A stretch of DNA of 64,000 nt from Apoda limacodes (taxonomy: Eukaryota > Arthropoda > Insecta > Lepidoptera > Limacodidae), in contig OX291553.1 in NCBI GenBank assembly GCA_946406115.1, positions 1,555,001-1,619,000 on the forward strand, in the 5' to 3' direction. The notes beneath the pieces were generated by a model. The model was given only the letters and a program-made list of their open reading frames with translations. It had not been told where the DNA came from and ran no database searches. Positions within the stretch are counted from its first letter, which is position 1. Every line of letters begins with the position of its first letter. Position numbers and translations under genes: made by a program. Below, piece after piece: positions 43,250 to 54,130 of this stretch.

Positions 43250-43560
43250 AGCATTTTGTTTCAAACTATAATTCAACCGGCAGCGTAGTAACAATCAACA
43301 TAGGTATAGGTAGTATAAACAGCAGTATAAGCTTATTAGTTGATAGCGGGGCGAGCCTTTGTGTTTTGAAATATGAGTGGCTACTCGAGCATCCACAATT
43401 ATTAAAACAAATGCGACACGATACAATAACAGTTAAAGGCGTAGACGGTAAATTATTTTCAGAGGGTTATGTTATTTTAGATTTAGTTTATAGTGATGTT
43501 AATTTTTGCGAAACTTTTTATGTTTTTAAGAACCTATCGTGCTCAGGTTTAGTTAGCTAA
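43250..43560 (+). pseudogene. Aspartic protease of the second gypsy
   Basis: 'TINIGIGSINSSISLLVDSG' then 'ASLCVLKYEWL' carries the D-S-G retropepsin active site. The frame runs to a stop near 43558. Confidence 0.75.
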
Positions 43561-43647
43561 CGGTATTTTAGGTGATAATTTTATAAAATACAACGCAGTG
43601 ATTAACTACGAACAAGAAACATTTAGAAAAACGAGATAACCGTATGT

Positions 43648-45720
43648 ATGCCCACAGGCAACGGTCCCAACAGGTACACGCAAGTACACGTGATACAGCC
43701 TCGTTGTGAAATTATGAAATTGATTCTTTGTTCGCCAAGCGAAGATTGTGTAGTTTTAGCTCACGAAATTTTAGAAGGTACTTTCATTGCCGGAATAGTA
43801 GCGAAACCTTATCTAGGACGCATTCCTGTAAGAATTCTAAACACAAGAGACCGAGAAGCCAAAATAGATTTATCGCAGTTACAGGTTCAATCTATGAAAA
43901 ACTTCGACGTTTGTTGCTTTAACAAGGAAAATAAATCTGTGGATAGGGTTAAGACTCTGTTCAAAATACTCGATTTAGGTTACCTAAATAGGGAAGAGCG
44001 TTTAGGTATTCAACAGATTTGTGCGAAATACGCGGATGTATTTCATTTACCAGGGGACAATTCATCTGTCACTAACTGGATGGAACATAACATTGTTTTA
44101 AAGGAAAACGTAACGCCTAGTTACGTTAAGCCTAAAAGAGTCCCCCAAGGTTTAAAAAATTAGATAGAGAGACAGGTACAAGACATGCTCAAAAATGATA
44201 TCATAGAGGAGACTGTATCAGAATGGTCGAGCCCAGTTTTGTTAATACCATTAAAACTGATAAATCGAATGAGAAAAAGTGGAGATTAGTCGTCGATTAT
44301 AGACAGTTGAACAATATAATCCAAGACGATAAATTTCCATTACCTAACATTACTGAGATATTAGACTCGTTGTCCGGTAGCATTTATTTTTCGAAATAAG
44401 ACCTTTCTCAGAGCTACTACCAGCTATTCTTAAATCCAGAATCGCGTAAATATACATCTTTAAGTTTAAACAAGATGTATCAGCTTTCTTTAGACAAGAA
44501 CTCTCATAAGTGTACCGCGTTTTTCGCAAGAACAGTACCAAATGTAACGCTGCCCCATAGGTCTCAAAACAATTGCAAGTGTTTTTTCTAGACTTATGAC
44601 CATTGCAATGGCAGGCCTTAATTTTGACAAGTGTTTTATTTATTTAGACGATTACGTTGTCATAGGAAAATCTATGGAACATCATAATAAAAATCTCATA
44701 TGCGTACTGAACTGATTACGTGAAGTAAACCCTGAAATTGAACCCAATCCCAACCCAAACTTACAAAGTGTGAGTTTCTTAGACAAGAAATTATTTACTT
44801 AGGACACCAGATTACATCACAAGAATTTTTTTTAATATCTTCACTGTTCTCACGTCAGAGAGGTTCGTTCCTGCACTAACATGTTGCTACGTTTTCACAT
44901 CGTACTGGTTTTATGGCAAATTCTTTTACCATTCAGGCAGCACTACTTTGAAACGCGCTTCCTAATTATATAAAGAAAACGCCTTTCCGAAATAAGTTTA
45001 AGCATTCGCTATACAAAAACTATTTAGGCTCACCTTAATAAATATCTTTCAATGAATCATTTGTAGAACCTGTAATTATTTATGTACCTATTTAAATACG
45101 TATTTATATATATTTATTTATGTGTATGTATATTTATTTAAATATATATTCTATACATATGTGTATCTACTTCTTTATTTAATTTATGTATTTAAACCCT
45201 ATGTTAATAGATATTAATCGTTCCTACGTATACAACTACCTTAAGCTTTCTGCATGACCCTAAGGTCGACTGGTAGATAATGCCTAAGGCATTAAGTCCA
45301 CCTATAGTATTTTATTGCAATAAAGCGTTTAAATAAATAAAAAAAAAAAAATCCAGATCCAGAAAAAATTAAAATTATTCATTTACATTATCCAAGGCCA
45401 AATAAAGTAGACGAAATAAAACGATTAGTTGCGTTCGCAAACTACTACTGTCGCTTCATACCATGTTTTGCTGACATAGTATTTCCGTTAAACGCCTTAT
45501 GCAAGAAAAATGTTATATTTGAATGAACTAGTGATTGCGAGAACGCATATCAAAATTTAAAATTAGCTTTATGTAACCCACCAGTTTTGGATTACCCACA
45601 TTTTTCAGAGACCAACAGTATGAAAAATTGTAAAGTCGCGTCACCGAAGTTTCTGATTACAGGAGACGTTATTCGTATTTCAGATAGAGACGAGAAAACG
45701 ACAATTTTCAATGACTTTTA
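43648..45720 (+). pseudogene. Reverse transcriptase/RNase H region of the second gypsy
   Basis: 43648-44163 is open and contains the pre-RT linker ('GYLNREERLGIQQICAKYAD'). Then come broken frames with 'KWRLVVDYRQLNNIIQDDKF', 'DLSQSYYQLFL', and the catalytic 'CFIYLDDYVVIGKS' at about 44635-44670. The RNase H/thumb part continues after the LINE insertion at 45353 with 'VDEIKRLVAFANYYCRFIP'. Confidence 0.8.
44850..45352 (+). mobile_element. 5'-truncated LINE inserted in the gypsy RT
   Basis: The 3' part of a CR1/jockey-type LINE. The frame near 44915-45035 gives 'NSFTIQAALLWNALPNYIKK' then 'TPFRNKFKHSLYKNYL', the usual RT C-terminus, followed by AT-rich 3' UTR and 'aaataaataaaaaaaaaaaa' at the end. 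Gypsy coding sequence resumes directly after it. Confidence 0.75.
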
Positions 45721-45729
45721 CCTCTGCCC

Positions 45730-46485
45730 CCATGTGGAAATGCAGGTATGAATCGAATGTTAAATAATATTAAAAAATATTATTTTTGGCCACGCATGAC
45801 CAATGACGTTATAGATTACGCAAGATGATGTAAGAGTTATCATATTCAAAAACACTCTAACAAACATACAAAAGAACCGATGACGATAACCTCCACTGCC
45901 AATTCAGCATTCGAGAGGGTTAGTTTAGATATAATGGGTCCACTAGATATAGATAACCATAATTATAAATATATACTTACTATCCAGTGCGATCTCACTA
46001 AATACGCAGAGACTTATCTACTAGAGCGCAAAGACACTGAGACAGTAGCCAAAGCTTTTGTGAACAACTTTTTATTGCGCTTTGGTATTCCGAAACAGAT
46101 GCTGACCGACAAGGGTACCGAGTTTATGTCATTAGTGATGACTGAGGTGTGTAGGTTACTAGGTATTGAGATATTGAGCTCTACCGCTTACCATCACGAG
46201 ACCTTAGGAAGCTTAGAAAATACGCACAAACATTTAGTCGCCTACCTTAGGATCCAGTGCGAGAATAATAGTAGTGACTGGAACGAGTGGGTTCCATTTT
46301 GGTGTTTTTCGTTTTACACTAGTGTTCATTCAGAAACTAAAAACACTCCATACGAATTCGTGTTTGGTAAAGTTTGTAACCTCCCATCTAACTTATGTAA
46401 AGTGTGTAACCTCCCATCTAACTTATGTAAAGGAGTCGACCCTCTGTATAACTCCGGCGACTGCCCCAAACAGTTGAATCAATAA
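45730..46485 (+). pseudogene. Integrase of the second gypsy, long open part
   Basis: 45880-46485 is open: 'FERVSLDIMGPLDIDNHNYK', 'QMLTDKGTEFMSLVMTEVCR' and 'GSLENTHKHLVAYL' carry the D, D, E of the core. Upstream, 'YYFWPRMTNDVIDYA' and a damaged HHCC region extend to 45730. The C-terminus holds a perfect-type 10-residue duplication (VCNLPSNLCK twice). Confidence 0.85.
46372..46431 (+). repeat. Two 30-bp tandem units inside integrase
   Basis: 'tgtaacctcccatctaactt' plus 'atgtaaa' repeats at 30-bp spacing with one difference (gtttgt versus gtgtgt). The duplication keeps the frame. Confidence 0.9.
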
Positions 46486-46703
46486 TCAAGTATGAAATAA
46501 ATTAGATTGTATTTATAAAGGTCCTTTTGTAGTTATCTCCTAATGTAAAATAAAGAATATGTAATACGTAAAAATAATACAAAATTCTTCATAATTAATA
46601 TATATTAAATAAAATGTTTACTTTTATATACTTATAGATATACAGAAAACATTTGTTTGCAAAAGGGGTGTGTAACCGTGTACTTTTCGGGGGAGGTGCA
46701 GCA

Positions 46704-46926
46704 TGTAGGCATTGCGAAATGCACTTCCTTACGTGGACCGCCTAATTAGGTCGCACGAGTAATGTAAATCACGTAATGCTTAGTCAGTAAGATAGAAATA
46801 GTAACTTTTGTAATAATATAAATTCAATCAATATACGATCGTCAACTGGACAACATGTACTTTACTTTCTCTTAATTCGACCATTAACTTGTCTCCACCA
46901 TCAGAGCGCCTAGGCAGCGCTCCACA
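46704..46926 (+). repeat. 3' LTR
   Basis: 223 bp, preceded by a purine-rich tract 'cgggggaggtg'. It contains a 17-bp insertion ('atgtactttactttctc') absent from the 5' LTR. Confidence 0.92.
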
Positions 46927-47076
46927 GGTAGAAGAGGCATAATAATTAATGTTTACGTGCCGAAGATACATTGGCTTATGAATTTAATGTAAATGATCAA
47001 AAAAAAATGCGAAAAAAAAAGTAGAAAACTAAAAGTAAAAATAAAAAAACAGCATTTGAAAAGGGACGGTATTTTT

Positions 47077-47345
47077 TTAGGGTTCCGTACCCGAAAGGTA
47101 ATTAGGAACCCTATTACTAAGGCTTCGCTGTCCGTCCGTCCGTCCGTCCGTCTGTCACCAGGCTGTATCCCATGAACCGTTATAGTTAGACAGTTGACAT
47201 TTTCACAGAAGAAATATTTCTGTTGCCGCTGTAACAACAAACACTAAAAAACAGAAAAAAAATAATTAAGGGGCTCCTATACAACATACGTGATTTTTTT
47301 GCTTGTTTTTATAGATAATGGTACGGAACCCTTAGTGCGCGAGTC
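47077..47345 (+). repeat. 'agggttccgtaccc' element with inverted ends
   Basis: It starts 'agggttccgtacccgaaagg', contains a (tccg)n stretch and the phrase 'tctgtcaccaggctgtatcc', and ends with 'ggtacggaaccctt', so its ends are mutually inverted. A reverse-oriented relative is at 56.5-56.9 kb. It is an abundant lepidopteran non-autonomous family. Confidence 0.8.
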
Positions 47346-47513
47346 CAACTCGCACTTAGCCGATTTTTGTTTATTTTTTTCAGTCATCACTTAAAAGGAG
47401 GTTGTCAAAAAGGAGTTTTTATACAACAAAACTAAATGTTGTACATAATGCTTTTTACTTCAAGTTTCTAATTTAAATAGATTTAAATAGAAGTTATCGT
47501 TACGTTTATGGGT

Positions 47514-47536
47514 GATACCTTCTTTTGCAGGCCAGT
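47514..47536. repeat. Right terminal inverted repeat of the Tc1 element
   Basis: 'ataccttcttttgcaggcca' followed by 'gtg' and then 'ta'; the inverse of the left end. Confidence 0.85.
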
Positions 47537-47867
47537 GTAGATACTTGGTATTAATACTCTGTAACACAAATAACAAAACATATATTTCATCGTTTTTTTT
47601 TTTTCAAAAAAAGGTTTGTATGAAAAATAATATTTTTAAGGTCAAATTTACTTATAGCTGTTGTAAGCGGTAAACTTTAAATTTGCATGCTGCCACACTA
47701 TCCCCTCTTCTGGTTTTATTATTCTTCACTAGTTCGTTTCTTGTCAGACATTCATTCTAGTCATCGACGTTGTAAAGTGTAGTCGCTTCCAAGTGCTTAA
47801 AGATAAAATATAAAGTCAAATTTAAATATTATTTTATTCTTTTGTTTCTGGCCCTTAACCTCCTACA

Positions 47868-47881
47868 GGTTATGGGCACAG
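47868..47881 (+). promoter_or_regulatory. Primer-binding site of the copia element
   Basis: 'ggttatgggcacag' directly after the LTR end. It resembles the internal initiator-methionine tRNA fragment match used by Drosophila copia. Confidence 0.6.
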
Positions 47882-47968
47882 CACGGTTCCACTTAGCGCT
47901 TTAAGTGTGAAAGCCGTAGAAGAATTGTGAAACTGAAAGTAATCGGTTAAAATTGAATTTTGTTTGCA

Positions 47969-48590
47969 ATGCAGAACTTAAAACAAAAACGAAACATTAG
48001 ACCCTTCGAAGGTGAGAAATACAGCATATGGAAATTTAGGATACGTTCGTTGTTAAGTGAAATGGATGTAATTGGAGTGATTGGTGATGACGTCCCAGAA
48101 GATATAACTGAAAATTGGGAGAAAAACAATAGAATTGCAAAAAATGTTCTTGTCGAGTATTTGTCAGGTTCTTATATTGGTTTTGTAAATAACTCTAATA
48201 CAGCAAAAGTCATATTTAAAAATTTAGATTTGCTTTATGAACGTAAGAGTATTGCAACTCAATTGGCTTTACGAAAACGGTTATTAGGTTTGAAACTACA
48301 GAGTGACATCCCTCTTGTGAAACATTTTACAGTATTTGACGACTTAATCACCGAACTATTAGCAGCTGGGGCAAAATAAGAAGAAATCGACAAAATTGCT
48401 CACTTATTACTTACATTGCCGAAAACCTATGATGGCGTGACAACTGCGATAGAAACATTATCAGAAGATACCTTAACCTTGGCGTTTGTCAAAACGAGAC
48501 TTTTAGATCACGAAGTAATTAAAAATGAAGGTTGTGACACCACTGTGAAAGTTAAGTGTACCAATAAAAATTTCGGTTGCTAAAAATAAT
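47969..48590 (+). pseudogene. Copia Gag
   Basis: From ATG 47969: 'NIRPFEGEKYSIWKFRIRSL', 'YERKSIATQLALRKRLLGLK' and 'PLVKHFTVFDDLITELLAAG' are the UBN2-type copia Gag pattern. A TAA at about 48377 is followed in frame by '[20 protein letters not shown]', so one nonsense codon interrupts it. The protein ends near 48590 in a cysteine-containing stretch; a proper CCHC knuckle is not visible. Confidence 0.82.
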
Positions 48591-48599
48591 GAATTTATT

Positions 48600-49060
48600 A
48601 CAGCTACGAAAAAAGGTTCAATTAATGTAATTAGCAACACCGGCGTTACAGGAGTTTTAGAAAATGTGTTGTTCTGTCAGGAAGTACCGTACAATCTGCT
48701 GTCTGTCTCGAAGTTGCAGCAGGCTGGCTATACAGTAATTTTTGATCAACAAGGCACTCAAATCGAAAGGATGGTAAACTAAGAATGAGAGGTAAGTGTG
48801 CACAAAATTTTTGTTCTATATGTCGATCAATTTATACATTATTGTGTTGTGTATCTACTTACATATAAGTTAGATGTGTTCTCAATATTTAAAGATTTTG
48901 TCGCAAAAAGTGAATCTTAATTTAATTCAAAACTAGTAAATTTGTATTGTGATAACGATGGAGAGTATTTATCTACTGAAATGAAAGATTGTTGTAAAGA
49001 GAAATGAATCACTTTTCACTTAACGGTACCTAGGACACAGTTAAATGTTGTAGCAGAACG
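48600..49060 (+). pseudogene. Copia protease and integrase N-terminal remnants
   Basis: Near 48650-48735 the frame gives 'GVLENVLFCQEVPYNLLSVS' and 'KLQQAGYTVIF', typical of the end of the copia protease region. After that, fragments with stops; 48900-49010 retains 'NLYCDNDGEYLST'-like integrase core sequence. Confidence 0.6.
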
Positions 49061-49061
49061 T

Positions 49062-50170
49062 ATGGTTAGAACAATAACTGAAAAGGCTCGTGCCATGTTA
49101 AATGGTGCAAAGTTGGAAGGATGTTTTGGGGGTGAGGCAGTTGTGACCGCCGTGCACTTGATAAATATTACTCCAACTAGAGCCTTGAAACAGTTTAAAA
49201 CACCATACGAAATGTGGCATGATAGAAAACCTAGTGTAAAGCCTCTTAAGGTTTTTGGTTTAACTGAGTACGTACATAATAAAACCCATAAAACTAAATT
49301 TGATGACAAGGCATGGAAAGGTATTTTGGTAGGCTATGAACCAAATGGGTATAAACTGTGGAACACAGAATGCGAAAAATGTATAACTGTCAGAGATATT
49401 ATAGTGGATGAGATCAATTTCCTCAAATCCAGGCCTACACAGAGTCCTGAAGGGAGTAGTAATATTGAATATTCCCAAGACAAAACTGATAGTGACATAG
49501 TGACGAAATCAGTGTCTACAAAATCTCAAAATTCTAACATCTCTAAATCAGATAATTCAGATCCTGATGAGCAAGCCAGTCCCTGTAAACTTCGTAAGCT
49601 AGATGTGATCGTACCTTCTGAACCTGATACAAATTTCAAAAATTTACCTGTGAGTGATGGGAACACAACTGATGAATCGTTTATACCTAGGAGAAGTGAT
49701 AGGTTAAAAGGTCAACCACCGGTATCGTATAAGGAAAATGATGATGATTTGGATGAATTTGATTATATCATGTATAGTGCTCAATGTATAACTAGTAAAA
49801 TATCTACATCATTTGATGAAATAAATAAACTAGATGATAGGTGTCAGTGGGAGAAAGCAGTGAAAGACGAACTGAATTCTCATTAGTTAAATAATACATG
49901 GACCCTCGTGCCACGACCACAAAATAGGAATATATTAGATTGCAAGTGAATTTTCTCTATTAAAAATGATGAATTTGGAGAACCTTTACGATACAAGTCA
50001 CGTCTTGTTGCCAGGGGTTTCAGCCAAAAATATCTTGTCGATTATAACGAAACTTTTGCACCTGTCGCTAGAATTGCTAGTTTTCGATTTTTAATTAGTT
50101 TTGCTAATTAAAATAACTTATTATTTCATCACATGGACGTTAAAACTGCATTTTTAAATGGTATTCTTAA
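49062..50170 (+). pseudogene. Copia integrase C-terminus and start of RT
   Basis: 49062-49886 is open for 274 codons: 'RTITEKARAMLNGAKLEGCF', 'TPYEMWHDRKPSVKPLKVFG', 'KAWKGILVGYEPNGYKLWN', then the acidic linker and 'RRSDRLKGQPP'. After TAG at 49886 the RT start follows in frame with further stops: 'EPLRYKSRLVARGFSQKYLV', 'YNETFAPVARIASFRFLISF' and 'HHMDVKTAFLNGIL', where the sequence ends. Confidence 0.85.
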
Positions 50171-50217
50171 ATAAAATTATTAAGGGTTCTGTATTTTTGT
50201 GTGCTCAAGTAATGTAT

Positions 50218-50545
50218 GAAAGTCGGTGGTGGTTGAGGGGTTTAAGTTTCACTTCATGTCCCAAGTGGCGGAGGTTCGAACCCCGGGTCGGCGTGTACCA
50301 ATGAGTCTTTTCTAAATTTCTCAAGTACACTAAGTTATTTATTCACACCACTGGATTTTCGGTGAAGGAAAACATCGTGACGAAACCTGCATACGTCAAG
50401 AAAAAAAAAAAGACGTATGTGAAGTCCACAATCCGCAGTGGACCCGCGTGTGGACTATGTCCCAAATCACCCTCGCTTATGAGGGTAGGCTATGCCCCAA
50501 CAGTGGAGACGTATGAAGGCTGGCGAGAAGTAATGTATGCGATTT
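50218..50545 (+). repeat. tRNA-derived SINE
   Basis: An A-box-like 'tggtggttgagggg' (50227-50240) and a perfect B box 'ggttcgaaccc' (50273-50283), the RNA polymerase III promoter layout of tRNA. Then 'gcgtgtaccaatgagtcttt', 'ggtgaaggaaaacatcgtga' and a 3' part with 'ccccaacagtggagacgtat'. Partial copies are at 29.6, 33.1 and 55.9 kb. The family is widespread in Lepidoptera. Confidence 0.8.
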
Positions 50546-50619
50546 TGCGATATTATGAAATATTAAACTTTAAAAAATATTATTTTGATGCCTACAGATA
50601 ACAACAATTCAAATTCAGT

Positions 50620-51450
50620 CGAAAACAAACTAATTTTATTATTGGACATAACTATCCATAAATACTATGATTTCAATTCTTTTCAAATAACCAACCACTA
50701 ATTACGCCAAACAATTCAATCCTACTTTTACTTCATTCATCTTAGTGCAAAAAGTCATTATAATCAGGAATAAACTAAACTTAGGCGTATCTACGTACTA
50801 AGACTGCATAAATAAGAACTAGTATTTTTGAATAAGGTCAAATGAAGCTGACAAAGGTACCCTAATTTTCGGGGAATTACTCTGACCACCTGAGATCGCA
50901 AAATTTTTGTGTCTTTTATAAATTATGAAGGGTTCTCGAAAATTAATTTACGTATTTTCGTGTACTAACAGAGTATATCTGTTGCTACGCAAGTAATTTA
51001 TGTGGATTTGCCTGTTTCTATGTGTCCACACTGCAGGACACAGACCTTTCTTTGTTTACGAATTTTTAGGCTATACTTAGTCTACCATGACTTAGTGCCT
51101 GCGGACGTAGGTGTTATCAAATAAATACCTGTTATCAAACATTTAAGCAAATAATATTTTGATAGGTAGTTTTACCTACTTGCAATTTTAGATAGGTACC
51201 TATTATTAAAATAAAGTCAAAAACAAACTAGTTTTTATGTCAGACATGACTATGAAATGCATTCCTTTACATACATTACAAAGCCTCATAGTAAAGAAAA
51301 AAACATAACATACATACCTTATTAGTGCAAATATCATATAATCATCAAAAACTAAACTTTACGTACTAGGGTTGCATAAACAAGAGCTAGTATTTTCAAA
51401 TAAGGTCAAATAAAGGGAAAACGGTACCCTAATTTTCGGGGAGTCACCTT
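50620..51450. repeat. Diverged direct duplication, about 570-bp period
   Basis: 50620-50880 and 51218-51450 share 'aaaacaaacta', 'tacgtacta', 'agctagtatttt'-type and the block 'ggtaccctaattttcgggga'. Intervening DNA has no frame. Confidence 0.7.
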
Positions 51451-51865
51451 TCTAAGCGAATGTTACCAGCACAAAAAAAAATTGTGGAAAAATTACAAGT
51501 AGGTAAGTCATTTTGTTATGTGTAAAGGCAAAGAATATTAAAAGTAAAAGGTACTGTACTTTTTTAGGTAGGTATAAATATTTGTTTTTTTTTAACACCT
51601 AAATTGGTAAGTAGGTAAGAAGATTTCTAGATTTATTTGCGTCAATCACAAATGGATAAAAACTCTATCCTTTGCTTTAAGTTTTACACAACTAACATTC
51701 ACCGACTTAAGCCAAGAATAAGCAAGCAACCAAAAAACTCCCAAACTACTACTTGTGGAGTCAGTTTAAGCGTGCGTAGTTTAGTTTCAGAATATTGACA
51801 ACATTTTAATGTAATAACTACTAGTAATTAATTATTTTATGTTTTTTTTTATTTTGTGTGAAGCA
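51451..51865. other. No gene recognised
   Basis: AT-rich DNA between the duplicated block and the LINE B 5' junction. Confidence 0.5.
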
Positions 51866-54130
51866 TGTCTCGTTCGGACTCAAGTGTCATGCACACAACC
51901 TGATCCTTCTGGGCCAACTAACTGGCGTCGTGTGTGGCACTATAAGTCGGCAGACTGGGATGGATTGCGTGAATTTTACGCATCGTACCCGTGGAGGCAG
52001 ATCTGCTTTAACTCAGAAGATCCTGACGTCTGCGCAGCCGCAGTCACTGAGACAATCCTTGCTGGTATGGAATGCTATATTCCTAACCCGCGAGTAGCTG
52101 CCGGCGTCAAAAAACGACCGTGGTTTAATAGGTCTTGCAGAAAAGCTAAAATTCTTAAGCAAAATGCATATGAGGCTTGGACCACGGCTCGTTTTAATAA
52201 GGATCCGAATATTTCTGAGTTAAAACGCAAATTAAATGCTGCCTCGAGGTTCAGTAAGAAAGCAACTGCCAGAGCAAAATTCCAATTCATCGGCAAAATA
52301 GGTGGGCGACTTGCGAGCTATCCTTTTGGGAGTCGTGCTTTCTGGTCGCTTGCCAAAGCTGCCGAAGGGAACTTCTGCCAGTCGTCGTTACCACCACTGC
52401 GAAAGACCGATGGTGACTTGGCCCATAGTGCTAAAGAGAAAGCCGATCTACTGGGCAGTCTCTTTGCCTCGAACTCGAATATGAACGATGAAGGCGCTGT
52501 AACACCTACTATACCGTGGTGCGGTAAGTCCATGCCGGAAATCTCCATAACGCAGCGGGAGGTCAGGCGGGCGTTGCTTTCTCTAGACGTTCATAAGTCG
52601 AGTGGGCCAGACGGTATACCAGCAGTGGTGCTTAAGCAGTGTGCTCCTGAGTTATGTCCTGTACTCACGCGCCTCTTCGCGCTTTCCTACCACACTAGGC
52701 AATTTCCGTCTACATGGAAGACTGCGAATGTGCACCCGGTGCCCAAAAAGGGCGATAGATCAGATCCATCGAATTACAGGCCTATCGCTATTACCTCTCT
52801 CCTCTCTAAGGTGATGGAGCGTGTGATCAACACACAGCTTCTAAGATACCTAGAAGTACACGATCTGGTCAGTGACCGTCAATATGGCTTTCGCCACGGT
52901 CGCTCGACTGGTGACCTTCTAGTGTATCTCACACACCGATGGGCACTAGCCATTGAGAGTCAGGGGGAGGCATTGGCATGTAGCCTGGACATAGCGAAGG
53001 CGTTCGTTCGGGTGTGGCACCGCGGTCTTCTATCGAAGTTGCCATCTTACGGAGTGCCCGAGGGTTTGTGCAAATGGGTGGCTAGCTTTTTGTCCGGCAG
53101 ACGCATACGAACTGTAGTTGACGGTAGTTGCTCTGATAGCATGGACATTAATGCTGGTGTCCCGCAAGGCTCTGTGCTGTCTCCTACGCTGTTTCTACTG
53201 CATATCAATGACATGTTGGACATCAACAACATACATTGCTATGCAGATGACAGTACTGGAGACGCTTTTTACACGGGTCGTGCAAACATCCCTCGTTCCG
53301 TTGTGGAGGAAAACCGCGGAGAACTTGTGTCTCAAATCGAGACCACACTGTCCCAGGTCTCTGACTGGGGACGGGTAAACTTGGTCCGATTCAACCCTAC
53401 AAAGACACAAGTGTGCGCGTTCACCGCTAAGAAAACTCCATTCACTGTGGTCCCACAATTCCAGAACACTCCCCTCTCCATCTCCAAGAGCATTGGGATC
53501 CTTGGTGTCAACATCTCCAGCGATGTTCAGTTCCGAGATCATTTACAAGATAAGGTAAAGCTGGCGTCCAAAAAACTTGGTGTACTCAACAGAGCGAAGC
53601 AGTACTTCACGTCGGGGCAAAGGTTGTTACTTTACAAGTCGCAAGTTCGGCCCCATATGGAGTACTGCTGCCATCTCTGGGCAGGTGCACCCGGATACCA
53701 GCTTGACCCTTTTGACTCGGTTCAACGACGGGCTGTGAGAATTGTCGACGATCCCAAACTCACTTGCGGTATCGAGCCCTTAAGTCTGAGGAGAGACTTT
53801 GCCTCACTGTGTGTGTTCTACCGCTTGTACAATGGGTTGTGTTCTGAGGAATTGTTCGAAATGATGCCCACGGCTACTTTCTACCATCGCACCGCTCGCC
53901 ATCGGCAGGGAATTCATTCTCACACTTTAGAACCTAAATGGTCGCGTACAGTGCGGTTTCAGAGAAACTTCCTCCCGCGAACGCTTAAGTTGTGGAATGA
54001 GCTCCCTGCCAAGGTTTTCTGCAAGGACTACAGTATGGAGTTCTTCAAGAAAGAAGTTATTAGATTTCTGAAGGGTCGGCAACGCGCAAGTGATACCCCT
54101 GGTGTTGCAAGCGTCCATAGGCTACGGTGA
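51839..54130 (+). CDS. LINE B reverse transcriptase, uninterrupted
   Basis: The open frame is 763 codons; the first nine or so codons are flanking DNA. It carries the finger 'SSGPDGIPAVVLKQ', motif A, 'NAGVPQGSVLSPTLFLLHIN', 'HCYADDSTGD' (catalytic Asp-Asp), thumb and the C-terminal domain up to 'GVASVHRLR'. Motif A reads 'SLDIAKAFVRVWH', where copy A has AFD: the conserved second acidic residue is Val. Where copy A has stops (CAA to TAA, TAC to TAG) this copy has sense codons. The endonuclease is missing because of 5' truncation. Confidence 0.92.
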   Translation: MFFFILCEACLVRTQVSCTQPDPSGPTNWRRVWHYKSADWDGLREFYASYPWRQICFNSEDPDVCAAAVTETILAGMECYIPNPRVAAGVKKRPWFNRSCRKAKILKQNAYEAWTTARFNKDPNISELKRKLNAASRFSKKATARAKFQFIGKIGGRLASYPFGSRAFWSLAKAAEGNFCQSSLPPLRKTDGDLAHSAKEKADLLGSLFASNSNMNDEGAVTPTIPWCGKSMPEISITQREVRRALLSLDVHKSSGPDGIPAVVLKQCAPELCPVLTRLFALSYHTRQFPSTWKTANVHPVPKKGDRSDPSNYRPIAITSLLSKVMERVINTQLLRYLEVHDLVSDRQYGFRHGRSTGDLLVYLTHRWALAIESQGEALACSLDIAKAFVRVWHRGLLSKLPSYGVPEGLCKWVASFLSGRRIRTVVDGSCSDSMDINAGVPQGSVLSPTLFLLHINDMLDINNIHCYADDSTGDAFYTGRANIPRSVVEENRGELVSQIETTLSQVSDWGRVNLVRFNPTKTQVCAFTAKKTPFTVVPQFQNTPLSISKSIGILGVNISSDVQFRDHLQDKVKLASKKLGVLNRAKQYFTSGQRLLLYKSQVRPHMEYCCHLWAGAPGYQLDPFDSVQRRAVRIVDDPKLTCGIEPLSLRRDFASLCVFYRLYNGLCSEELFEMMPTATFYHRTARHRQGIHSHTLEPKWSRTVRFQRNFLPRTLKLWNELPAKVFCKDYSMEFFKKEVIRFLKGRQRASDTPGVASVHRLR

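Larger units (their letters stand above)
41682..46926 (+). mobile_element. Ty3/gypsy retrotransposon (second copy type), degenerate
   Basis: Bounded by two LTRs that start TGTAGGCATTGCG and end CTCCACA. The order is gag, protease, RT, integrase, with no env. The LTRs are very similar apart from a 17-bp insertion in the 3' copy, yet the coding region has many stops. A 5'-truncated LINE is inserted at about 44850-45352. No clear target duplication is seen. Confidence 0.92.
40741..47537 (-). mobile_element. Tc1/mariner element, interrupted by a gypsy element
   Basis: The left end 'cactggcctgcaaaagaagg' at 40741 and the right end, ending 'gcaggccagtg' at 47536, are inverted copies, each flanked by TA, the Tc1/mariner target. 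The transposase lies on the minus strand. The interior is split at 41682 by a Ty3/gypsy element (to 46926). The right arm also holds an 'agggttccgtaccc' element at 47077-47345. Confidence 0.88.
47659..50175 (+). mobile_element. Ty1/copia retrotransposon, 3'-truncated
   Basis: A probable 5' LTR from about 47659 (TGTTGTAAG) ends CTCCTACA at 47867. The primer site follows, then gag, a protease remnant, integrase C-terminus and the start of RT. The element stops abruptly inside RT near 50175, with no 3' LTR. Most of the integrase core is deleted. Confidence 0.85.

Noticed and set aside
50273..50283. A functional tRNA gene at the perfect B box
   Set aside because: No cloverleaf can be drawn around it and the downstream sequence matches a repeated SINE body.
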